From Pseudomonadota bacterium (GTDB lineage Bacteria; Pseudomonadota; Gammaproteobacteria; Burkholderiales; SCOH01), in the NCBI GenBank assembly GCA_030917985.1, contig JAUPTR010000092.1, positions 1 to 14,758 of the forward strand: 14,758 nt of DNA. The letters run 5' to 3'. The position numbers and the translations under genes are program-made. Below the pieces are notes generated by a model. It saw only the letters and a program-made list of their open reading frames with translations, was not told the origin of the DNA and searched no databases. Shown here one piece after another: positions 7,597-13,972 of this stretch. Position 1 is the first letter of the stretch. Every line of letters begins with the position of its first letter.

Positions 7597-8694
7597 TTAT
7601 TTCTTTTCTGCTGTTACAGTTGTCACCGAGGCAGGCTTGGTGGCTGGTAGGGGGGCAGTGCGGATGGTCAACATGCCGTAATAGCTATGCTTGATTTTAG
7701 GGACGTCGCCACTGCCGCTAAAATTGGCAAGTTCCAGCAGCCAGTCGGTGATCACGCCGGCAACGTTATAACCATTCTTATCTTCAACCGTTTTTTCTGA
7801 CAGTTCCGGTGTGGTGTAAATCAGCAGATAACGATCTTTGCGGTTATTTCGATCAACTTTGACATCGCCTACATAACGCGGATATTTGCCCCAGTCGGCA
7901 GGTTGATATTTGTTCAACGCTTTTACCAGGCAGCGGGTTGGCTGAAACTTGCGATCCAGAAACACCAGCATCGGGTAAAACATATTGGGGTAGGTGGTGC
8001 TGATCAGATTGATTTTGTACGGCTGGTTATATGCGGGCAGCTCAAACGCCAGGTAAGGGCTGCGGCCGGTATCAAACTCGAAATGTGGATCCCATTTGGA
8101 GATTTCCACTGCGCGGTCGCGCATTGGCTTGGGGTAAATTTTAGGCGGTGGTGGTGCCTGAGTAATCAGTGTTGCCCATTTATCCACTTTGGGCAGATTC
8201 TTGCTGCACTGAACGGTAGAGTCGAGTTCTGGCAAAGGAGCAGGATCGCCTACCTGCGGCGCCTCTGGCACAACTTGCTGGACAGCCGTAGGGCTGAACT
8301 CGAGTGGAATCCGTACCGTACCGACTACAGGCTTGCCATCCTTCGTTGCCGGTTCAAAGCGCCAGGCCGTCACCGTGTCGATTGCCTGCACATCCAGGCG
8401 CGGAAAACCGCTGGATTCGACGATTTTTGCATCCTGCAGCAGGCCTTCCTTGCTGACGAGTGCCAACACAACCACCCGGCCTTTTTCTCCCAGCTGTCGT
8501 GAAATATCGGAGTAGGCGGGTGGCAGGTTTTTCAGGTGCGGTGCGTTGTATACCGGCGGGGTTTCTTGCGCCTGCTCTTTGGACGCAGGTGTCCCTGGCG
8601 CCGGTGGCGCCTCTGGCTGCGTCTGCTCTGCCGCAGCCAACGCCGAGGACAATGATGCCAAGAGTAGCAAGGATAAAGACTTTTTAATCAACAT
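7597..8694 (-). CDS. Exported protein with TonB C-terminal-type domain and MalM-like C-terminal half
   Basis: The 365-residue protein begins with a cleavable signal peptide (MLIKKSLSLLLLASLSSALA, likely cut near residues 20-22), not the uncleaved anchor of a canonical TonB. A Pro/Glu/Ala-rich stretch (25-50) follows. Residues about 52-134 resemble the TonB C-terminal fold: YSDISRQLGEKGRVVVLALVSKEG, then VESSGFPRLDVQAIDTVTAWRFEPATKDGKPV. Residues about 185-346 look like the periplasmic MalM family, with GRSPYLAFELPAYN, YPNMFYPMLVFLDRKFQPTR and RYLLIYTTPELSEKT. That second match rests on recalled pattern, not alignment. Cys163 and Cys255 could form a disulfide. No ExbB/ExbD or receptor gene is adjacent, so energy transduction is not implied; a periplasmic or envelope role is inferred. 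The ATG at 8694 is the only start that gives a signal peptide. Transcription is minus strand, ending at the shared terminator. Confidence 0.8.
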   Translation of the reverse strand: MLIKKSLSLLLLASLSSALAAAEQTQPEAPPAPGTPASKEQAQETPPVYNAPHLKNLPPAYSDISRQLGEKGRVVVLALVSKEGLLQDAKIVESSGFPRLDVQAIDTVTAWRFEPATKDGKPVVGTVRIPLEFSPTAVQQVVPEAPQVGDPAPLPELDSTVQCSKNLPKVDKWATLITQAPPPPKIYPKPMRDRAVEISKWDPHFEFDTGRSPYLAFELPAYNQPYKINLISTTYPNMFYPMLVFLDRKFQPTRCLVKALNKYQPADWGKYPRYVGDVKVDRNNRKDRYLLIYTTPELSEKTVEDKNGYNVAGVITDWLLELANFSGSGDVPKIKHSYYGMLTIRTAPLPATKPASVTTVTAEKK

Positions 8695-8716
8695 GCTCGA
8701 ACCAGTAATATGCTGG

Positions 8717-8771
8717 GCGAATATTGCCCGTTAATTCAGATCGTTGGAGGCTATTGTAATAGAATATTCGC
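8717..8771. repeat. 9-bp inverted repeat pair upstream of the TonB_C/MalM-like gene
   Basis: GCGAATATT at 8717-8725 recurs as its exact reverse complement AATATTCGC at 8763-8771, with 37 bases between. The first copy lies inside a smaller near-palindrome, GGGC...GCCC (8715-8729). The position 23-77 bp before the minus-strand start fits operator sites, but no known consensus was recognised. Confidence 0.4.
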
Positions 8772-8925
8772 TCTAGCGGGAAATGATCCGTTTCCTGCCT
8801 CCTTCTTCAAAGACAATATGTACTTGCATCAGTTCAATCGATCGTGGTGATCTCTTGTCGTTTTTTTCTGGTGCTTGGTTGAGGTTTTGCTTGCCTTGGA
8901 GTGATATGGCGGCTTTGAGTGGCTG

Positions 8926-8948
8926 CAACATCAACATGATTGATGTTG
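8926..8948. repeat. Perfect 9-bp inverted repeat with pentaloop
   Basis: CAACATCAA (8926-8934) pairs with TTGATGTTG (8940-8948) around the 5-base spacer CATGA. No T-run follows on either strand, so it is not an intrinsic terminator. As DNA it is a 23-bp dyad of the size bound by dimeric regulators, about 100 bp upstream of the small ORF at 9046. GATGTTGG recurs once more at 8967-8974. Confidence 0.55.
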
Positions 8949-9031
8949 GCTATTAAGTCTCTGCCGGATGTTGGAAAATTCAACTAGAGTAAATATTAGA
9001 AAATATTAATATAACGATAAGAAGAGATCAG

Positions 9032-9045
9032 ATGGAGAGAGACAA
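9032..9045 (+). promoter_or_regulatory. Ribosome binding site of the 67-residue ORF
   Basis: A purine-rich GGAGAGAG lies at 9034-9041 just before the ATG at 9046, with a GGAG core about eight bases away. It supports this small ORF being translated. TATAAC at 9010-9015 is a possible -10 element. Confidence 0.6.
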
Positions 9046-9249
9046 ATGGATTCAATCGATTTTGACACTGACAAAGGTGAGCATATCCATGCTTACATCA
9101 TGCAGTGTTTTGGCTGGGGGCCAATGGCATGTAAACCGGTTTTCGGTGTGTTTGTCGAGCGGCATCCGGAAATGAATCGGCAGTACCACGATATTCAGCG
9201 CGCGGAAGCCCGCCTGCAAGGTTTGCGCGCCATGTTGTCGCATCACTGA
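9046..9249 (+). CDS. Small hypothetical protein, 67 residues
   Basis: I do not recognise this family. The protein is soluble with no signal peptide or membrane segment. It opens with an acidic stretch (MDSIDFDTDKGEHIH) and has a central aromatic/Gly/Cys patch with cysteines at 21 and 29 (QCFGWGPMACKPVFGVF). The C-terminal part is predicted helical (PEMNRQYHDIQRAEARLQGLRAMLSHH). Histidines are frequent. Support that it is a real gene: a Shine-Dalgarno-like GGAGAG eight bases upstream, a free-standing position with no larger gene on the other strand, and a Rho-independent terminator about 40 bp after its stop. It is an isolated one-gene unit between two minus-strand genes. Its role is unknown; a small regulatory or metal-handling protein would be speculation. 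Confidence 0.7.
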   Translation: MDSIDFDTDKGEHIHAYIMQCFGWGPMACKPVFGVFVERHPEMNRQYHDIQRAEARLQGLRAMLSHH

Positions 9250-9290
9250 GTTTTTTGTAGCACGCTTCTCGTTTTTCCCCTCGTTATTTG

Positions 9291-9313
9291 GCCACCCATT
9301 TGGGTGGTTTTTT
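9291..9313 (+). terminator. Rho-independent terminator after the 67-residue ORF
   Basis: CCACCC (9292-9297) pairs with GGGTGG (9302-9307) around ATTT, followed by six T (9308-9313). The T-run is only on the plus strand, so it serves the small ORF and not the convergent parC. The hairpin is flanked by a 10-bp direct repeat, TTATTTGGCC, at 9284-9293 and 9312-9321. Confidence 0.88.
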
Positions 9314-9343
9314 ATTTGGCCGTGAAATTGCGATTGGTTGTGT

Positions 9344-11728
9344 TTATTTTTTGCTGCTGCCAAATCCATGCGGGGTGAATGCCAGATTCAGTGCCTTACC
9401 TTTGCGGCCTCGTTTTGACTGGCATTGCGCCAGCTCTAGGGGGTCGAAACGCTCGGTACTGTCCTTGCCGCGCAATCCTTTGCCGGCTACCAGTAGTTCG
9501 TGGCCATTGGTGAAGCACAGATCGAGCAGGCGATCGCCCGTGTCCAGGCTGATGATCTGTACGCCCTTGCCGCCGCCCCCAAGTTCTTTCATCTCTTCGC
9601 GGGTAAACAGCAACAAGCGGCCTTGTGCCGAAATTGCGGCCAGAAAGGGTGGGCTTGTCTCGTCAAATGGCATGGGCGGGAGCAGGGTGTCGTCTTCATC
9701 CAGCGTGATGTATTGTTTGCCAGCCTTGACGCGTGAAGTCATGTTTTCCAGCTTGGCTGTGAAACCATAGCCATTGCTGCTGGCCAAAAGGTAGTTTTGC
9801 TCGGCAGGCCCGGCAATGGCCTGGGTGATTCGCACCCCCGCCGGCAGGTCGATCAGGGTTGGCAGGGGAACACCATCGCCACGGCCCCCGGGAATGCTGC
9901 CTGCTAGCAGCGAGAATAAGCGGCCATTGCTGCCAAATAGAATCACCTGTTCTACCGACCGGCATTCCAGTGCAAAAAACAGGCTGTCACCCTCTTTGAA
10001 TCCGAAATTCTGCGCGTCGTGCCCTTGCCCGGTACGTGAACGGATCCAGCCCTTCTTCGACAGAATGATGGTGAGCGGCTCATCGACCACCTGAACTGCG
10101 ATTGACGCTTTGCCTGTGGCTTCGATCAGGGTGCGACGATCGTCGCCATAGGTTTTGGCGTCGTTACGGATTTCGTTGATGACCTGCTTCTGCATTGCGA
10201 CGCTATCACCCAGTAAATGTTCCAGGCCTGCTTTTTCATCACGCAGCTTGACCAGCTCCTGTTCAATCTTGATGCCTTCCAGGCGGGCCAGTTGCCGCAG
10301 GCGGATTTCCAGAATGTCTTCAGCTTGCCTGTCGGACAGATTGAACCGCGAGATCAGTGCAATTTTTGGGTCATCGGATTCACGGATGATGCGGATGACT
10401 TCGTCAATATTGAGGAAGACAATGTGCCGCCCTTCCAGAATGTGAATACGATCATCTACTTCGCCGAGGCGGTGACGGGTGCGACGGGTGACGGTTTCGA
10501 AACGGAAATCAATCCATTCGCCAAGGATTGCTTTGAGTGGCTTTTGTTGTGGCCGGCCATCGATGCCGATCATCACCATATTGAGGGAGCTCGAACCTTC
10601 CAGGCTGGTGTGCGTCAGCAGCAGGTTCATGAATTCGTCGGGGTTCTGACGTGATGATTTGGGCTCGAATACCAGGCGCACGGCGTTTTCCTTGCCGGAT
10701 TCATCACGTATGGTATCCAGTTGCGACAACAGAAGCTGCTTGGTTTGCAGTTGTTCCTGGGTTAGTGCTTTTTTGCCTTTCTTGATCTTCGGATTGGTCA
10801 GGTCCTCGATTTCTTCCAGCACTTTTTGTGATGAGGTGTTGGGCGGCAACTCGTAAATCACCACCTGCCATTGGCCACGTGCCAACTCCTCGATTTTCCA
10901 GCGGGCTCGCACAGTGAGCGAGCCACGGCCGCTGTCGTAGGCGGCCTGAATGTCTTTGGTCGAGGAGATGATCTGGCCGCCTCCGGGAAAATCCGGCCCT
11001 TGGATGTATTGCAGAAGATCCGGCGTATCCAGTTTGCGGTTCTTGATCAGCGCAACAGTGGCTTCCGCCACCTCGCGCAAATTGTGTGACGGAATTTCGG
11101 TCGCCATGCCGACAGCGATGCCGGAGGCGCCATTCAGTAGCACCATAGGTAGTCGCGCGGGCAACAGGCAGGGTTCTTCAAAGGCGCCATCGTAGTTCGG
11201 CGTGAAGTCCACCGTGCCGCGATCAATCTCCGACAGCAGCAGCTCGGCAATTTTGGTCAGGCGTGCCTCGGTATAACGCATCGCTGCGGCGCCGTCGCCA
11301 TCGCGACTGCCAAAATTGCCATGGCCGTCGATCAACGGGTAACGCAGCGAGAAGTCCTGTGCCAGGCGCACCATGGCGTCATATGCAGAAACGTCGCCAT
11401 GCGGGTGAAATTTACCAAGCACCTCACCCACTACACGCGCAGATTTGACAGGTTTGGCGCTCGGCCCCAGACCCATCTCATGCATGGCAAACAGAATGCG
11501 TCGCTGAACCGGTTTTTGCCCGTCACAGACGTCCGGCAGGGCCCGTCCTTTTACTACCGAAACTGCGTATTCAAGGTAGGCCCGCTCGGCGTATAGCCCG
11601 AGCGGCACCGCATCGTCGGAAAAATCTGTCAGTGCCGGCGGAGGTGCGTCGTCCGCGCCACCATTACCCGGAGAGGTGTCGAGTGCCGCTTCAAACATGT
11701 CTGCAGTGGGGGCGTCCTGGTGTTCCAT
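9344..11728 (-). CDS. parC: DNA topoisomerase IV subunit A
   Basis: ParC is the DNA-cleaving subunit of topoisomerase IV, which decatenates replicated chromosomes together with ParE. From the ATG at 11728 it has 794 residues; E. coli ParC has 752, and the excess is partly an acidic, unconserved N-terminal tail (1-40). Seen: VVKGRALPDVCDGQKPVQRRILFAM (58-82), GKFHPHGD (105-112), the catalytic tyrosine in AAMRYTEARLT (Tyr152), and a C-terminal beta-pinwheel domain with degenerate Gly/Arg/Lys motifs (GGGGKG, KRGRKGK) instead of the QRRGGKG box of GyrA. That, with GSRDGDGAAAM, favours ParC over GyrA. Val113 replaces the usual quinolone-contact serine. The frame is open to 11914, but the 11728 start has GAGGTAG just upstream and a promoter that excludes the longer start. 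parE is not adjacent, so the gene appears monocistronic. Confidence 0.95.
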   Translation of the reverse strand: MEHQDAPTADMFEAALDTSPGNGGADDAPPPALTDFSDDAVPLGLYAERAYLEYAVSVVKGRALPDVCDGQKPVQRRILFAMHEMGLGPSAKPVKSARVVGEVLGKFHPHGDVSAYDAMVRLAQDFSLRYPLIDGHGNFGSRDGDGAAAMRYTEARLTKIAELLLSEIDRGTVDFTPNYDGAFEEPCLLPARLPMVLLNGASGIAVGMATEIPSHNLREVAEATVALIKNRKLDTPDLLQYIQGPDFPGGGQIISSTKDIQAAYDSGRGSLTVRARWKIEELARGQWQVVIYELPPNTSSQKVLEEIEDLTNPKIKKGKKALTQEQLQTKQLLLSQLDTIRDESGKENAVRLVFEPKSSRQNPDEFMNLLLTHTSLEGSSSLNMVMIGIDGRPQQKPLKAILGEWIDFRFETVTRRTRHRLGEVDDRIHILEGRHIVFLNIDEVIRIIRESDDPKIALISRFNLSDRQAEDILEIRLRQLARLEGIKIEQELVKLRDEKAGLEHLLGDSVAMQKQVINEIRNDAKTYGDDRRTLIEATGKASIAVQVVDEPLTIILSKKGWIRSRTGQGHDAQNFGFKEGDSLFFALECRSVEQVILFGSNGRLFSLLAGSIPGGRGDGVPLPTLIDLPAGVRITQAIAGPAEQNYLLASSNGYGFTAKLENMTSRVKAGKQYITLDEDDTLLPPMPFDETSPPFLAAISAQGRLLLFTREEMKELGGGGKGVQIISLDTGDRLLDLCFTNGHELLVAGKGLRGKDSTERFDPLELAQCQSKRGRKGKALNLAFTPHGFGSSKK

Positions 11729-11730
11729 TG

Positions 11731-11737
11731 CTACCTC
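11731..11737 (-). promoter_or_regulatory. Ribosome binding site fixing the parC start
   Basis: Read on the minus strand this is GAGGTAG, three bases from the ATG at 11728. It decides between this start and in-frame starts up to 11914, none of which has both a ribosome binding site and a promoter. Confidence 0.65.
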
Positions 11738-11756
11738 GTGTTTTTGATTGCTGCGG

Positions 11757-11762
11757 ATTATA
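11757..11762 (-). promoter_or_regulatory. parC promoter -10 element (TATAAT)
   Basis: A perfect sigma-70 -10 hexamer, TATAAT on the minus strand, places the transcription start about 20-25 nt before the parC ATG. The -35 region is poor (TCTCGA at 17-bp spacing) and overlaps an imperfect GC-rich inverted repeat at 11766-11798. Confidence 0.65.
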
Positions 11763-11765
11763 GCG

Positions 11766-11798
11766 CGAGCCGAGCCTGCTCGAGATAAGGCTTGCTCG
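11766..11798. repeat. Imperfect inverted repeat over the parC promoter spacer and -35 region
   Basis: CGAGC (11766-11770) pairs with GCTCG (11794-11798), and GCCT (11774-11777) with AGGC (11788-11791), separated by a 3/2-base internal loop and a 10-base central loop. It begins four bases upstream of the parC -10 hexamer. It could be a regulator site or a supercoiling-sensitive structure; this is inference. Confidence 0.4.
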
Positions 11799-11980
11799 TA
11801 GCGTCTGCCGCTTTGCCTGTGTTTGTGCCGGGGGTAGTGCCCACGCCTCAAAAACGGGTAAATCCAGCCGCGCCTTGTCACCTGCGTGCGACGCTCACTC
11901 AAACCTGATTTCATTGCGTAACGCTGTTAGAAAAATGTACTGATAAAAAAATTTTATTACGGCTATTTACATGAAATGCC

Positions 11981-12033
11981 AAATGAATAACAATTGCGTC
12001 ATATAGAGCATTAGTTCTAAACGTTATTCATTT
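11981..12033. repeat. Perfect 11-bp inverted repeat, arms 42 bp apart centre to centre
   Basis: AAATGAATAAC at 11981-11991 recurs as GTTATTCATTT at 12023-12033, its exact reverse complement, across a 31-base spacer. The arm centres are 42 bp apart, four turns of B-DNA, so both arms face the same side of the helix. It lies 60-113 bp before the ATG at 12094 and flanks a weak promoter candidate. Confidence 0.65.
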
Positions 12034-12078
12034 AAAGATCGTCGTGCCTGCTGCGGCAGTCATACCGATGTTTTGGAA

Positions 12079-12093
12079 AAGGAGGCACAAAGC
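12079..12093 (+). promoter_or_regulatory. Strong Shine-Dalgarno of the 402-residue exported protein
   Basis: AAGGAGG at 12079-12085, eight bases before the ATG at 12094, is a near-perfect anti-16S match. It selects this start over the in-frame TTG at 12073, which lies upstream of it. Confidence 0.8.
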
Positions 12094-13302
12094 ATGCAAA
12101 TTTCCTCGCGTGTGATCGCTGCGTTAGCTCTGGCGTGTGTATCTGCTTCTGCGGTTGTGATTGCTGCCCCTGCGCAAGAGATGAACGATGAGCAACTGTC
12201 CGAAGTTGCCGGACAGGCCATCATCGAGATGGTGCAGACGGTTTTTACCCAAGAGCCAAAACACTTTGTGGCGGACTGGAAAACCAACGATTTCAACAAC
12301 AACTGGCGTCGACTGGATAACCCGAGCGAGATCGGTAAGCTCAAGAGCCGTATTGATCCAGCAACAGGGCGTACGATGGAAGACGCGTATTCTCTGGATG
12401 GCTGGCCCGAATACTACGATGCCGACCAGAAGAAGATGGTGACGCTGAATTCGCCGGTTTACTTCACCAAAATGCGTATTGGTGCCGATATCGAAATGGA
12501 TGTCGACGTAGGCAAGCTCTACCTGGGCGGCTACAAATGGAATGGTGGCCCGAATACGCCACTGACCTTGCCCGACGGCACTGCCAACAATCTGGAGCGT
12601 GGCGATTGGGATTTGAAGCAGGAAAGCATCAAATGGACTGGCTGGAGGGAAGGCTCGACGTATCTCCCGTTGCTGGGTCATCTGCCAAGTAAAACCGGCC
12701 GCTACCATCCTTTCCATGTCAAGAATCCTTATTTCGAAATCGCCGAGCAGCGTAATAACGGCAAAAGGGAAGTGCTGGGATTTCGTTTTGGTTTCGAAGA
12801 GATGGATGGCATGTTCGGGGTGAACTTCCTCAGAGGGACGGGGCGTGGCTTCGTTAGCTCTCAGGCTTTGGGTGGTTTGGCAACGGCAACCGTAAACAAC
12901 TACGGCAAGCGTGCCGAGGGTGACAATATCCTGTTGCGTGAGCCGGGGTTGCTGGCGCCATTGTTGGCACTGGTGCCTTCCATCACCAACAAGATTTTCC
13001 CGGTGGTCGTGTCGGACAAGGGCTTGCGCCGCACCGATGCGCTGTGTGTGGGGCGCACCGAGGCATTGGGGACGTGTTCGGCATCCAGCGAGCCCACTCG
13101 TGATTTCTGGATTTCAGTGAGCAAGGTGGATCGTTTGCTTTACCCCGCAACCAATCCACAAGAGAACTTTCCGGCTCAAGCCGGCGTCTGGCTGAACCTG
13201 GCGGACAATGTGCGGGTGTATAACGTAAAAGATATTACCGGCCTGTTTGCCATTTCCAATACCTGGTGGCTGGATCCGAATGTGCGGCCCAAGCGTTGGT
13301 AA
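12094..13302 (+). CDS. Exported protein of unknown function with N-terminal LSEVAGQ motif
   Basis: I cannot assign this 402-residue protein to a characterised family. It starts with a clear signal peptide (MQISSRVIAALALACVSASA, hydrophobic to about 25, cleavage likely near 25-28). The mature N terminus then carries MNDEQLSEVAGQAII (30-44). I recall such LSxVxGQ motifs near the N termini of some exported proteins of Acinetobacter and Pseudomonas (FilA-like, DUF6160-like), and NPYFEIAEQ...LGFRFGFEEMDGMFG (211-242) also recalls them; this is unverified. The rest is rich in Trp, Tyr, Gly and Asn without membrane segments, suggesting beta structure in the periplasm or at the surface. Two cysteines (318 and 328) may form a disulfide. 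The start is fixed by AAGGAGG. The gene is a single unit ended by an 18-bp-stem terminator and may be regulated through the upstream 11-bp inverted repeat. Confidence 0.8.
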   Translation: MQISSRVIAALALACVSASAVVIAAPAQEMNDEQLSEVAGQAIIEMVQTVFTQEPKHFVADWKTNDFNNNWRRLDNPSEIGKLKSRIDPATGRTMEDAYSLDGWPEYYDADQKKMVTLNSPVYFTKMRIGADIEMDVDVGKLYLGGYKWNGGPNTPLTLPDGTANNLERGDWDLKQESIKWTGWREGSTYLPLLGHLPSKTGRYHPFHVKNPYFEIAEQRNNGKREVLGFRFGFEEMDGMFGVNFLRGTGRGFVSSQALGGLATATVNNYGKRAEGDNILLREPGLLAPLLALVPSITNKIFPVVVSDKGLRRTDALCVGRTEALGTCSASSEPTRDFWISVSKVDRLLYPATNPQENFPAQAGVWLNLADNVRVYNVKDITGLFAISNTWWLDPNVRPKRW

Positions 13303-13313
13303 TAGGGGGTCGT

Positions 13314-13355
13314 AAAAAGCCAAGGGCGATGTGTTGAACATCGCCCTTGGCTTTT
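13314..13355. terminator. Strong bidirectional terminator between convergent genes
   Basis: An 18-bp perfect stem, AAAAGCCAAGGGCGATGT (13315-13332) against ACATCGCCCTTGGCTTTT (13338-13355), closes on the pentaloop GTTGA. A-run and T-run flanks allow termination of both the plus-strand exported protein and the minus-strand pyrE unit. Confidence 0.93.
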
Positions 13356-13371
13356 CGGGGTTGCGCCCGGA

Positions 13372-13971
13372 TCAGTTTTCGCCTTTTAGCTCAATCAATC
13401 GCTTCTTGTCTTCTGCCGCCTTGTTGCGGACATTGATTTTCTCTTGTTCCTTCAGCGTGATGTAATCGCTGATGCGCTTCACTTCTTCCGTGCCGCGTTT
13501 GCGTTCATCCAGCAGATCAGGTGGAACAGGTTTGTTGCGCTGCTGGAAGAATGCAATCCGTTCGTTAGTGCGAGTCAGGTGGCTTTCAGCGGTTTTACGC
13601 TGCAAGCCAAAACTCTTGATTTCGCCATCAAGAACCTCCAGAGCGCGATCACGCAGCAAATCCACTTCTTCCGGCTTGGTGTAGGACTTCATCAGCGCGT
13701 TGTCGCGGCGACGCTGTTCTGCCTCCAGGGTTGCGAGTTCTTTTTTCTTGGCTTCTGCCGCCTGTTGCTCGGGCGTTAAAACCGGGTCAATTTTCTTGAC
13801 CACGATGCCGCGTTTGCTGAGTTGCTCCAGCGAGCCCTTCTGCAAATTTTGCGGCGGAGGCGGTTTGTCGCTGAATTGCACCTGGCCTTTTTCGTCCACC
13901 CACTTGTAGAGGCCGCCGGCCTGTACTGTGGTAGCGGCGAGAGCCAAGAGAATAAGGCTGTGGCGCAGCAT
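13372..13971 (-). CDS. DUF4124-type exported coiled-coil protein
   Basis: This is a 199-residue exported protein of unknown molecular function. A signal peptide (MLRHSLILLALAATTVQA, cleavage near residue 18) is followed by the short domain typical of DUF4124 proteins: GGLYKWVDEKGQVQFSDKPPP (19-39), the common 'YkWvDenGvvhysD' pattern. Residues about 66-199 are strongly charged, Lys/Glu/Arg/Leu-rich and probably a long coiled coil (for example TPEQQAAEAKKKELATLEAE). The location is inferred to be the periplasm. The ATG lies one base after the pyrE stop (TGAAATG arrangement), so the two are almost certainly cotranscribed and translationally coupled. No functional tie to pyrimidine synthesis is visible. 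Confidence 0.88.
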   Translation of the reverse strand: MLRHSLILLALAATTVQAGGLYKWVDEKGQVQFSDKPPPPQNLQKGSLEQLSKRGIVVKKIDPVLTPEQQAAEAKKKELATLEAEQRRRDNALMKSYTKPEEVDLLRDRALEVLDGEIKSFGLQRKTAESHLTRTNERIAFFQQRNKPVPPDLLDERKRGTEEVKRISDYITLKEQEKINVRNKAAEDKKRLIELKGEN

Positions 13972-13972
13972 T

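Larger units (their letters stand above)
8695..9045. other. Divergent intergenic region rich in inverted repeats
   Basis: These 351 bases separate two divergently transcribed genes and contain no supported ORF. They hold a 9-bp inverted repeat pair near the minus-strand gene, a perfect 9-bp-stem hairpin at 8926-8948, and an AT-rich tract at 8990-9020 with two AAATATTA-type copies and TATAAC at 9010-9015. The region probably carries promoters for both neighbours. No strong -35/-10 pair stands out in either direction. Confidence 0.6.
11799..12093. other. parC / exported-protein divergent intergenic region
   Basis: About 140 bases next to parC are GC-rich and show nothing beyond an unlikely Arg-rich extension of the parC frame. 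From about 11930 to 12040 composition switches to strongly AT-rich and contains the 11-bp inverted repeat at 11981-12033. A plus-strand promoter is expected here; TTGCGT at 11995 with TCTAAA at 12017 (16-bp spacing) is a weak candidate located between the repeat arms. Confidence 0.5.

Noticed and set aside
8941..8970. Possible sigma-54 promoter (TGGC...CTGC) before the small ORF
   Set aside because: The invariant GG and GC elements do not have the required spacing or flanking consensus.
11729..11914. Upstream extension of parC by 62 codons
   Set aside because: The added segment is Arg-rich and unlike any ParC, and a TATAAT promoter plus GAGGTAG ribosome binding site lie inside it, right before the ATG at 11728.
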